A stretch of DNA of 21,604 nt, from NCBI GenBank assembly GCA_035250025.1, contig DATFFO010000299.1, positions 1 through 21,604 of the forward strand, read 5' to 3'. The DNA comes from DATFFO01 sp035250025 (GTDB lineage Bacteria > Actinomycetota > Acidimicrobiia > Spongiisociales > ZC4RG35). The notes below the pieces were generated by a model. It did no database searches. It saw nothing but the letters and a program-made list of their open reading frames with translations, and was not told the origin of the DNA. Both the position numbers and the translations under genes were made by a program. This document shows positions 6,998 through 13,640 of the stretch, in pieces. How positions within the stretch are numbered: the stretch's first letter is position 1; each line of letters begins with the position of its first letter.

Positions 6998-8275
6998 ATG
7001 GACACGATCGAAAACGAAGCCGCCAGCCTGGAGGCGAAATGGGCCTCCCACCCCCGCTGGCGTGGCATCGAGCGCACCTACTCGGGCACCGACGTCGTCC
7101 ACCTGCGCGGGTCGATCCGCGAGGAGCACACGCTGGCGACGGCGATGGCCGAGAAGCTGTGGGAGCTGATGGCTGCGAGCGAGTATGTCAACGCCCTCGG
7201 CGCCCTGTCGGGCAACCAGGCCGTGCAGATGGTCAAGGCCGGGCTCCAGGCCATCTACCTCTCTGGTTGGCAGGTGGCCGGTGACGCCAACCTCTCAGAG
7301 CAGGTCTACCCCGACCAGTCGCTCTACCCGGCCAACTCGGCGCCCTCCCTGGTCCGGCGGATCAACAATGCTCTCCGCCGTGCCGACCAGATCGCCTGCT
7401 CGGAAGGCGACCGCTCCATCGACTACTTCGCTCCGATCGTGGCCGACGGCGAGGCCGGCTTCGGCGGTGCCCTCAACGTCTACGAGCTGACCAGGAGCTT
7501 CATCGAGGCCGGCGCCGCCGGGGTCCACTTCGAGGACCAGCTGGCCGCCGAGAAGAAGTGCGGCCACATGGGTGGCAAGGTCCTCGTCCCCACATCCCAG
7601 CACATCCGGACGCTGACCGCCGCCCGCCTCGCCGCCGACGTGATGGGAGTTCCCACTGTCATCGTTGCCCGCACCGACGCCAACGCCGCCAACCTGCTCA
7701 CATCGGATGTCGACGAGCGGGACAGGCCCTTCGTGACGGGCGAGCGCACCGCCGAGGGCTTCTACAGGGTCAACAACGGCCTCGACCAGGCCATCGCCCG
7801 CGGCCTCGCCTACGCCCCGTACGCCGACCTTCTCTGGTGCGAGACGGCCCAGCCGGACCTGGCCGAGGCCCGACGCTTCGCCGAGGCGATCCATGCCGAG
7901 TATCCCGACAAGATGCTGGCCTACAACTGCTCACCGTCGTTCAACTGGAAGTCGGCGCTCGACGATGCCGCCATCGCCGCCTTCCAGAAGGAACTCGGCG
8001 CTCTCGGCTACCGGTTCCAGTTCATCACCCTGGCGGGGTTCCACGCCCTCAGCATCTCGATGTTCGAACTGGCCCACGGGTATGCCTCGGCGGGCATGAC
8101 GGCATATGTCGATCTGCAGCAACGCGAGTTCGCCATGGAGAGCCTCGGGTACTCCGCCACCCGTCATCAGCGCGAGGTCGGGGCGGGCTACTTCGACGCC
8201 GTGAACACCGTCATCACGGCCGGGCAGGCGTCTACCCTGGCGCTCGCCGGCAGCACGGAAGAGGCTCAGTTTTAA
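6998..8275 (+). CDS. aceA: isocitrate lyase
   Basis: Splits isocitrate into glyoxylate and succinate, the first step of the glyoxylate shunt. At 425 residues it is the short bacterial (Icl1-type) form. The active-site signature KKCGHMGGK lies at 186-194 with nucleophilic C188. Other family landmarks are EDQLAAEKK just before it, VARTDANAANL, and YNCSPSFNW in the second half, the substrate-binding stretch. ATG at 6998 is preceded by GAGAGGAT (6986-6993), overlapping the end of aceB. The stop TAA is followed after 15 bases by the next gene, which has a clear ribosome binding site, so the transcript probably continues. Confidence 0.97.
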   Translation: MDTIENEAASLEAKWASHPRWRGIERTYSGTDVVHLRGSIREEHTLATAMAEKLWELMAASEYVNALGALSGNQAVQMVKAGLQAIYLSGWQVAGDANLSEQVYPDQSLYPANSAPSLVRRINNALRRADQIACSEGDRSIDYFAPIVADGEAGFGGALNVYELTRSFIEAGAAGVHFEDQLAAEKKCGHMGGKVLVPTSQHIRTLTAARLAADVMGVPTVIVARTDANAANLLTSDVDERDRPFVTGERTAEGFYRVNNGLDQAIARGLAYAPYADLLWCETAQPDLAEARRFAEAIHAEYPDKMLAYNCSPSFNWKSALDDAAIAAFQKELGALGYRFQFITLAGFHALSISMFELAHGYASAGMTAYVDLQQREFAMESLGYSATRHQREVGAGYFDAVNTVITAGQASTLALAGSTEEAQF

Positions 8276-8290
8276 CGGGGAGTTCGCTCG

Positions 8291-8953
8291 ATGAGCGACG
8301 ACAGGACGACGGCTCGGGCGTTCCACGCCGCCGTGGGTGTCGAGGACTGGAGAGTGCTCTTTTGGGGCGCCCACGCCCACTACCGAATCGCGTCGTTCGC
8401 CGAGGGGGCCAGGTTCGTCTCGGCGATAGCCGAAACGGCGGACGCCGCCGGGCACTATCCCGACGTCGACCTGCGCCCTGACGGCGTGACAATCCGCGCC
8501 TTCACGCGCCAGGACGGTGGTCTGAGCGACCGCGACATCGAACTCGCCCAGCGGATATCTGCCGTCGCCCGGGAACTCGGGCTCGAACCCGACCCTTCGC
8601 AAGTGCAGGTCGTCGGCATCGCCGTTGCCCAGGACACGAACGCCGACGTGCGGCCGTTCTGGGCGGCCGTCTTCGGATACGAATACCTCGGCGCCGAGGA
8701 CGCCATCGACCCGCACCGACGCAACCCTCACCTCTGGTTCCATGAACTCGAACCGCCTCGGCCCGGCCGGGGTCGGGTCCATATCGACGTGAGCGTGCCG
8801 GCGGACCAGGCCGAAGCTCGAGTCGCCGCCGCCCTTGCCGCCGGCGGCCGCATCGTCGACGACTCCAACGCCCCGCAGACGTGGTTGCTGGCGTCTCCCG
8901 AGAACCATGGAGTCGACATCGCGGCGTGGCCCGACTTCGAGGACGGCGAATGA
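8291..8953 (+). CDS. pterin-4a-carbinolamine dehydratase-like domain fused to a VOC/glyoxalase-like domain
   Basis: This 220-residue protein has two halves. The N-terminal half (about 1-96) resembles 4a-hydroxytetrahydrobiopterin dehydratase (PhhB/PCD): GHYPDVDLRPDGVTIRAF at 54-71, then GGLSDRDIELAQRISAVA. The second half (about 105-215) has the beta-alpha-beta-beta-beta pattern of the vicinal-oxygen-chelate fold (FWAAVFGYEYLG; NPHLWFHELE; GRVHIDVSVPADQAEARVAAALAAGG). In the PCD half only H55 of the usual catalytic histidines is obvious: the HHP motif reads HYP and the later histidine position reads FTRQDGG. True dehydratase activity is therefore uncertain. A GGGGAG ribosome binding site (8277-8282) precedes ATG 8291. 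The stop overlaps the RidA start (ATGA). It follows isocitrate lyase closely and is probably cotranscribed. No aromatic amino acid hydroxylase is in the window. Confidence 0.8.
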   Translation: MSDDRTTARAFHAAVGVEDWRVLFWGAHAHYRIASFAEGARFVSAIAETADAAGHYPDVDLRPDGVTIRAFTRQDGGLSDRDIELAQRISAVARELGLEPDPSQVQVVGIAVAQDTNADVRPFWAAVFGYEYLGAEDAIDPHRRNPHLWFHELEPPRPGRGRVHIDVSVPADQAEARVAAALAAGGRIVDDSNAPQTWLLASPENHGVDIAAWPDFEDGE

Positions 8954-9348
8954 GCCTCACGCACATCAACCCCGCCGGGATGCACCAGAGCCCCTTTTTC
9001 TCCCAGGCGGTCTTGACCACCGGACCCGGCCGCTTGCTCGTCATCGGCGGCCAGAACGGGGTCGATGCCACCGGGCAGGTGGTCGGGCCGGGACTGGCCG
9101 AGCAGACCGCCCAGGCGCTGCGCAACCTTCTCACCATTCTCTCCGAGGTCGGCGCCACCCAGGAGGATGTCGTCAGGCTGGGCATCTATCTTGTCGCCGG
9201 CCAAGACGTCAACGAGGGTTTCGCCGCCTCCGCCGAGGTCTGGGGGGCGCAACCGACGACGGTCACGGTCCTGCAGGTCGCCGATCTCGGCGTCCCCGGA
9301 GCCCTCGTCGAGATCGAGGCGCTCGCCTTTGTCTCCGAGGAGCCCTGA
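8950..9348 (+). CDS. RidA/YjgF/UK114-family protein
   Basis: A 132-residue member of the Rid family; archetypal RidA hydrolyses reactive enamines/imines made by PLP enzymes. Family features: LLVIGGQNGVDATGQVVGP near the N terminus, AQALRNLLTILSEVGATQEDVVRLGIYL in the middle, and ALVEIEALAFV at the C terminus. The arginine that binds the substrate carboxylate in archetypal RidA (R105 in E. coli, within an ARS-type motif) is replaced in PTTVTVLQV, so this belongs to a non-archetypal Rid subgroup and deaminase activity is doubtful. The start is ATG 8950, overlapping the previous stop by 4 bases. It is the last gene of the presumed aceBA operon. Confidence 0.85.
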   Translation: MSLTHINPAGMHQSPFFSQAVLTTGPGRLLVIGGQNGVDATGQVVGPGLAEQTAQALRNLLTILSEVGATQEDVVRLGIYLVAGQDVNEGFAASAEVWGAQPTTVTVLQVADLGVPGALVEIEALAFVSEEP

Positions 9349-9401
9349 TATCGGCCGGGTGGGACACTACGGCGGAAGTCCACTGTTCTCAGATGTCGGT
9401 T

Positions 9402-9461
9402 TTCGGGTAGCGTCGGAATGGACATACTGATCTCTGATAACTGACCACCCGTCTACCCGAA
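9402..9461. repeat. 9-bp inverted repeat in front of the GAPDH-like gene
   Basis: TTCGGGTAG (9402-9410) is the exact reverse complement of CTACCCGAA (9453-9461), 42 bases apart in the 129-base spacer upstream of 9478. The right arm ends one base before the GGAG ribosome binding site (9463-9466). It could be a paired protein-binding site or a long-loop stem in the leader. I see no confident -35/-10 pair in this spacer. Confidence 0.4.
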
Positions 9462-9477
9462 CGGAGCGAGGCTTCGC

Positions 9478-10536
9478 ATGTCCAAAATCGTTCACATCGT
9501 CGGCACCGGCACGATCGGTGAGCCCTTGATCGGCTTGCTCGCCGACCATCGGGAGCATTGGGGGATCGACGAAGTCACCTTCCACAAGCGGACACCGCTG
9601 GTGACCGAGCGATCCAAGGTGAATGACCTGGTCCGCCGGGGCGCCGCCCTCACCGTCGACGCCGACAAGCTCGCCACCTTCGAGGAGCTCGGCCACAGCC
9701 CGAAGTACGAGACCATGGAGGCTCTGGAGCGGGCCACCGTTGTGATCGACTGCACGCCGGTGGGCAACGCCAACAAAGAGGAGCTGTACCGCCATCTCGA
9801 CACGCCGATCGGGTTCATGGCGCAAGGCTCCGAGTTCGGTTTCGGCAAGATGTACGCCCGCGGCATCAACGACGAGGCCCTGGTCCAGAGCGACGACAAG
9901 TACCTCCAGATCGTCTCCTGCAACACCCACAACATCTCGGTCCTCGTCAAGACGCTGGCCATGGACAGCGACGGCACGAGCCATCTCGTCGACGGGCGCT
10001 TCCTCTGCATCCGCCGGGCCAACGACATCTCCCAGGACGCCGGCTTCGTGGCATCTCCCACCGTGGACAAGCACAAGGACGAGCGTTTTGGCACGCACCA
10101 CGCCCGCGACGCGCACGTCCTCTTCTCCACGCTCGGCCACGACCTCAACCTCTTCTCGTCGTCGCTCAAGGTGAACACCCAGTACATGCACTCCATCCAT
10201 TTCTCCCTCACCCTTGACAGGGATATGACGGTCGAGGAGGCGAAGGAGCGACTCAGCAGCAACGCCCGGGTCGCCATAACTCACAAGAACTCGGCCAACT
10301 CGGTGTTCTCGTTCGGACGCGACCACGGCTACTACGGGCGCATCCTCTCTCAGACCGTGGTGGCACTCGACACCCTGGCGGTGCGCAACGGCAACGAGCT
10401 GGTCGGGTTCTGCTTCACGCCCCAGGACGGCAATCCCATGCTGTCGACGGTGGCGGCGATGCTCTGGTATCTGGACCCGGAGACGATCGACACCAAGCTC
10501 GATCTCCTCCGCCGCTATCTCTTCCGCGAGGTCTGA
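9478..10536 (+). CDS. archaeal-type (type II) glyceraldehyde-3-phosphate dehydrogenase homologue
   Basis: The 352-residue protein matches the archaeal GAPDH fold, not the usual bacterial GapA. Landmarks: an N-terminal Rossmann motif GTGTIGEPL (10-18); VVIDCTP ending the dinucleotide domain; the catalytic motif VSCNTHN with C148 (archaeal form SCNTTG); RRAND after the catalytic region; and GTHHARDAHVLFSTLG with H207/H208, matching the archaeal SHHGPD stretch. The C-terminal Rossmann-return segment is also recognisable (RNGNELVGFCFTPQ). The archaeal enzyme makes 1,3-bisphosphoglycerate from glyceraldehyde-3-phosphate with NAD(P). Conserved Cys and His suggest an active thiol dehydrogenase, but sequence around the nucleophile differs, so the substrate may differ. 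It is monocistronic or paired with the small ORF that starts 8 bases after its stop. GGAG at 9463 is the ribosome binding site. Confidence 0.75.
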   Translation: MSKIVHIVGTGTIGEPLIGLLADHREHWGIDEVTFHKRTPLVTERSKVNDLVRRGAALTVDADKLATFEELGHSPKYETMEALERATVVIDCTPVGNANKEELYRHLDTPIGFMAQGSEFGFGKMYARGINDEALVQSDDKYLQIVSCNTHNISVLVKTLAMDSDGTSHLVDGRFLCIRRANDISQDAGFVASPTVDKHKDERFGTHHARDAHVLFSTLGHDLNLFSSSLKVNTQYMHSIHFSLTLDRDMTVEEAKERLSSNARVAITHKNSANSVFSFGRDHGYYGRILSQTVVALDTLAVRNGNELVGFCFTPQDGNPMLSTVAAMLWYLDPETIDTKLDLLRRYLFREV

Positions 10537-10544
10537 CGCGACAG

Positions 10545-10796
10545 ATGGAAGCAGCCGTCCTGCGAGCCTTCGAGGAGGCTGTGGTGGCGCTGGGAAGACA
10601 GGACCCAGGTCTGGCACTTTCCATCCTGGCGGCGCTAGCCCCCACAACCCCCGGTCTCGGCCCCGTGTTCGACGCCGTCGTCGTCGCCGCCGCCGAGCTG
10701 GAATCCGAAGGCAACATCCCCGAGGCCACCTGGAACGCCCTGGCGGATGCCTTGCCGGCTGAGGTCCGGGGCGAGGTCGAGGCCGCCCGCGGCTGA
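10545..10796 (+). CDS. small hypothetical protein, alpha-helical, 83 residues
   Basis: I do not recognise a family. The protein is Ala/Leu/Glu rich and reads as three or four amphipathic helices (AVLRAFEEAVVALGRQDPG; LALSILAALAP; VFDAVVVAAAELESEG; EATWNALADALPAEV). It has no signal peptide or Cys. It starts 8 bases after the GAPDH-like gene on the same strand, and the third codon positions are GC-rich like those of real genes here. The ribosome binding site before ATG 10545 is weak. It may be a coupled accessory of the upstream enzyme, but that is only positional. Confidence 0.55.
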   Translation: MEAAVLRAFEEAVVALGRQDPGLALSILAALAPTTPGLGPVFDAVVVAAAELESEGNIPEATWNALADALPAEVRGEVEAARG

Positions 10797-10811
10797 CCCT
10801 GCCATTCAGGG
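10797..10811 (+). terminator. small hairpin directly after the 83-residue ORF
   Basis: CCCTG-CCATT-CAGGG forms a perfect 5-bp stem immediately after TGA 10794-10796. There is no U tract, so termination is only possible, not shown. Confidence 0.3.
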
Positions 10812-10844
10812 CGCCACGGCGTTCGAGGCGAACAGAGGCACCAC

Positions 10845-10850
10845 TAGCGT
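10845..10850 (+). promoter_or_regulatory. possible -10 of a near-leaderless PHP phosphatase transcript
   Basis: TAGCGT lies 9 bases before the ATG at 10860. No ribosome binding site is visible between them, which fits a transcript starting at or within a few bases of the start codon. The -35 is not convincing. Confidence 0.3.
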
Positions 10851-10859
10851 CGCTCGTCA

Positions 10860-11732
10860 ATGAGCGACTACCACGTCCATCTGCATCCCCACACGGTCGG
10901 GCCGGGCGACCCGCCGCCGGGTGAGTTCTCGCGCGAGCTCATCGAGCGCTACGTCGAGAGGGCGACAGCCCGGGGCCTGGCGGAGGTCTGCTTCACCGAG
11001 CATCTCTATCGCATGCGCGAGGCCGGACCGGTGCTGGGTGAATTCTGGCTGGCGGAAGACCCTGAAGTGGCGGCTCCGAGCGCCAGGTTCGTGCTCGCCC
11101 AGCGCCAGTTCTCCCTGGAGAGCTATGTCGCGGCGGTCGTCGCCGCCCGCGACTTCGGGCTGCCCGTGCTCCTCGGGCTCGAGGTCGACTACTTTCCCGA
11201 GACGATCGAGCAGGTATCCGAGCTGCTGGCGCCGTATCCGTGGGATCTGCTGCTCGGGTCGGTCCACTGGATCGGAGGCTTCGCCATCGACGTCGCCGAC
11301 GTGGCCTTCGAGTTCGAACGACGGGGCGTCGCCCGCGTCTACGAGGAGTACTTCGCACTCGAGACGGAACTGGCCGGGTCAGGTTCTGTCGATGTCCTCG
11401 CCCACGTGGATGTCGTCAAGAACCACGGTCATCGCCTCCCGGAGGAGGCGCGGGAGTTGTACGGAGCCGTGGCCCGCGCCGCTACGGCGAGCGGCACCGC
11501 CGTTGAGGTGTCAACCGCCGGCCTGGCCGAACCCTGCGCCGAGCTGTATCCATCGCCTGTATTCCTCGGCGTCCTGCACGAGCACGGTGTCGGAATCACC
11601 CTGGCCTCAGATGCTCACCGGCCCGACACCGTGGGCCGCGACTTCGATCTGGCACGACGGACGGCCCGGGAGGCCGGTTACAGCGACCGCCTCGAGTTCC
11701 GGCGCCGGAAATCGGTGGCCGTCCCCCTGTGA
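10860..11732 (+). CDS. PHP-domain phosphatase, histidinol-phosphatase (HisK/HisJ) type
   Basis: A 290-residue member of the PHP metallophosphoesterase superfamily. Metal-ligand motifs are complete and in order: YHVHLHPH (H5, H7) at the N terminus, FTEH (E47, H48), LEVD (E108, D110), GSVHW (H136), LAHVDVVK (H182, D184) and SDAHRPDTVG (D251, H253). This order and length match HisK-type histidinol-phosphate phosphatases, the last-but-one step of histidine synthesis. No other his gene is in the window, so a different small phosphomonoester is possible. The start is ATG 10860; no ribosome binding site is seen. Confidence 0.82.
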   Translation: MSDYHVHLHPHTVGPGDPPPGEFSRELIERYVERATARGLAEVCFTEHLYRMREAGPVLGEFWLAEDPEVAAPSARFVLAQRQFSLESYVAAVVAARDFGLPVLLGLEVDYFPETIEQVSELLAPYPWDLLLGSVHWIGGFAIDVADVAFEFERRGVARVYEEYFALETELAGSGSVDVLAHVDVVKNHGHRLPEEARELYGAVARAATASGTAVEVSTAGLAEPCAELYPSPVFLGVLHEHGVGITLASDAHRPDTVGRDFDLARRTAREAGYSDRLEFRRRKSVAVPL

Positions 11733-11765
11733 TGTCCGGGAAACAGGCTCTGTCCCGGACGCTTC

Positions 11766-11771
11766 TACCAT
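11766..11771 (+). promoter_or_regulatory. possible -10 of a leaderless flavin reductase/rimO/cinA transcript
   Basis: TACCAT lies 7 bases before the GTG at 11779. No ribosome binding site is present, which fits a leaderless message. The -35 region is poor. Confidence 0.3.
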
Positions 11772-11778
11772 CCTCCCG

Positions 11779-12291
11779 GTGACGATCCACTCCGAGAACC
11801 CCTTCGAGGTGCCCGTGAGCCGGCGCGACCCGGTGCGTCGCCTGCGCGGCCGCTTGGCGGCGCCGGTGACGATCGTCACCGCCCAGGACGAGCGTCCCGC
11901 CGGACTCACGGTCTCGTCGCTGATGGTCGTCGAGGGCGACATTCCCCGCGTCGCCGCCCTCGTCGGGCCGGGATCCGACTTCCTCGACGCCGTCGAAGCA
12001 TCCGGGGCGTTCGTGGTCCACGTCCTGACTGCAGTCGATCAGGTCGTCGCCGAGGTCTTCGCAGGTCTCCGGCCTTCTCCGGGTGGGATGTTCGCCGCCG
12101 TGCGTCGCGAGGACACGGCCTGGGGGCCGCGGCTGGCCGACGTCGCCAACTGGGCGGGCTGCAGCATCGAGGAGTTGAAGCCGGTCGGCGACCAGTTGCT
12201 GCTTGTCGGGGTGATCGAGGACCTCTCGGTATCCGATCTGGCGAATCCGCTGATCCATTTCCGCGGTTCCTACCGAAAACTGGCTCCGTGA
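11779..12291 (+). CDS. flavin reductase-like (FMN-binding split-barrel) protein
   Basis: A 170-residue protein of the flavin reductase-like domain family, which binds FMN and often reduces flavin with NAD(P)H for partner enzymes. Visible features: VRRLRGRLAAPVTIVTAQDE at about 17-36, followed by the hallmark PAGLTVSSLMVV, then PRVAALVGPGSDFLDAVEASGAFVVHVL. The tail (QLLLVGVIEDLSV, then PLIHFRGSYRKL) matches the family end. GTG 11779 is the best start. The frame extends far upstream inside the PHP gene, but that part is low-complexity shadow. The stop overlaps the rimO start by 4 bases (GTGA), so the two are translationally coupled. Confidence 0.82.
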   Translation: MTIHSENPFEVPVSRRDPVRRLRGRLAAPVTIVTAQDERPAGLTVSSLMVVEGDIPRVAALVGPGSDFLDAVEASGAFVVHVLTAVDQVVAEVFAGLRPSPGGMFAAVRREDTAWGPRLADVANWAGCSIEELKPVGDQLLLVGVIEDLSVSDLANPLIHFRGSYRKLAP

Positions 12292-13640
12292 GCCGTTCCT
12301 ATCACCTCACGACGCTGGGCTGTGCCAAGAACCAGGTCGACTCGGACAAGCTGGAGGCGATGCTGGCCGCGGCAGGCTACGAGGCGGTGGCGACCGCCGA
12401 GCAGGCCGATGTCGTGATGGTCAACACTTGCGCCTTCATCGAGGACGCCCGCCGCGAATCGGTGGAGACGATCCTCGAAGTCCAGGACGCCCGCCGCCCG
12501 GGGGCGCACACGATCGTCCTCGGGTGCATGGCCCAGCGTTTCGGTGTGGACGTGGCCGCCGCTCTCCCGGAAGTCGACGCCGTGCTGGGACTGGACCGCT
12601 ATGGCGAACTCGTCGCCACCATGGACCGACTCACCGGGTGGAAGCCGGTCGAGATCCGCCGCCGACGGCCGCTCATGGACATCCTCCATCAGGTGGATCG
12701 AGTCGCCCCCTCGACCCCGTATGCCTACGTGAAGGTCGCCGAGGGGTGCGACAAGCCCTGCACCTTCTGCGCCATACCTCTGATCCGCGGCGCCCAGCGG
12801 TCGCGACGGCCCATCGAGATCCGCCAGGAGGTGGAGGGCCTGACCGCCGCCGGCGTCAGCGAGATCGTCCTCGTCGCCCAGGACCTGGCGGCGTATGGAC
12901 GGGACCTCGAACCCGCCCCTCGCCGGCCAGGCATCATCGACCTGCTGGAGTCGTTGTCGGAGGTCGACGGTCTGCAAGCCATGCGCCTCCTTTATCTCTA
13001 CCCCCGCGAGATCTCGCCGGAATTGATCTCGACGATGGCCTCCAACCCGCGCGTGGCTTCCTACTTCGACCTTTCCCTCCAGCACGCCACCCAACGCCTG
13101 CTGAGGGCCATGAAGCGACCCGGGGGAGGGGAGCGTTATCGCCAACTGATCGACCAGATCCGGAGCGAGGCTCCCGACGCCGCCCTGCGTTCGAGCTTCA
13201 TCGTCGGCTTCCCCGGCGAGACCGATGAGGACGTCGAGGAGTTGGCGGAGTTCCTCCAGGATGCGTCGCTCGACTGGGCCGGATTCTTCCCCTACTCGCC
13301 CGAGCAAGGGACGCCGGCCGCCGAACTGGAGGGCCGGATATCCCCCGAGGAGGTGGGCGAGCGGCTCCGGCACCTCCAGGGCGTCCAGGAGGAGATCACC
13401 GCGGCCGCCAATCTGGACCAGGTCGGCGAGGTTGTCGAGGTCCTCGTCGACATGGTCGAGGACGGCTTGCCGGTGGGCCGCTCGTACCGCCAGGCGCCCG
13501 AGATCGACGGCATGATCACGCTGGACCGGGGCGAGCCCGGCGAGTGGGTGACGGCAGAGGTCATAGGTGCCTTCGGGGCCGACATCGAGGCCCGGGTGCT
13601 GACGGGGACCGGATCCTGGCGGCTGGAGACAACTGCGTGA
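12288..13640 (+). CDS. rimO: ribosomal protein S12 methylthiotransferase RimO
   Basis: A radical-SAM methylthiotransferase of 450 residues that modifies an aspartate of ribosomal protein S12. The N-terminal UPF0004 domain supplies three cluster cysteines: LGCAKNQVD (C12), VNTCAFI (C48) and LGCMAQRF (C80). The radical SAM motif is EGCDKPCTFCAIPLIRG with C154, C158 and C161. The form GCDKPCTFCAIP points to RimO, not MiaB. A TRAM domain closes the protein (about 375-447). The GTG start at 12288 overlaps the flavin reductase stop, and the RimO stop overlaps the cinA start (GTGA). Confidence 0.95.
   Translation: MSRSYHLTTLGCAKNQVDSDKLEAMLAAAGYEAVATAEQADVVMVNTCAFIEDARRESVETILEVQDARRPGAHTIVLGCMAQRFGVDVAAALPEVDAVLGLDRYGELVATMDRLTGWKPVEIRRRRPLMDILHQVDRVAPSTPYAYVKVAEGCDKPCTFCAIPLIRGAQRSRRPIEIRQEVEGLTAAGVSEIVLVAQDLAAYGRDLEPAPRRPGIIDLLESLSEVDGLQAMRLLYLYPREISPELISTMASNPRVASYFDLSLQHATQRLLRAMKRPGGGERYRQLIDQIRSEAPDAALRSSFIVGFPGETDEDVEELAEFLQDASLDWAGFFPYSPEQGTPAAELEGRISPEEVGERLRHLQGVQEEITAAANLDQVGEVVEVLVDMVEDGLPVGRSYRQAPEIDGMITLDRGEPGEWVTAEVIGAFGADIEARVLTGTGSWRLETTA

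Noticed and set aside
10921..11778. Long frame upstream of and continuous with the flavin reductase-like gene
   Set aside because: This part overlaps the PHP gene in another frame and is Ser/Arg/Pro-rich; the real domain starts after GTG 11779.
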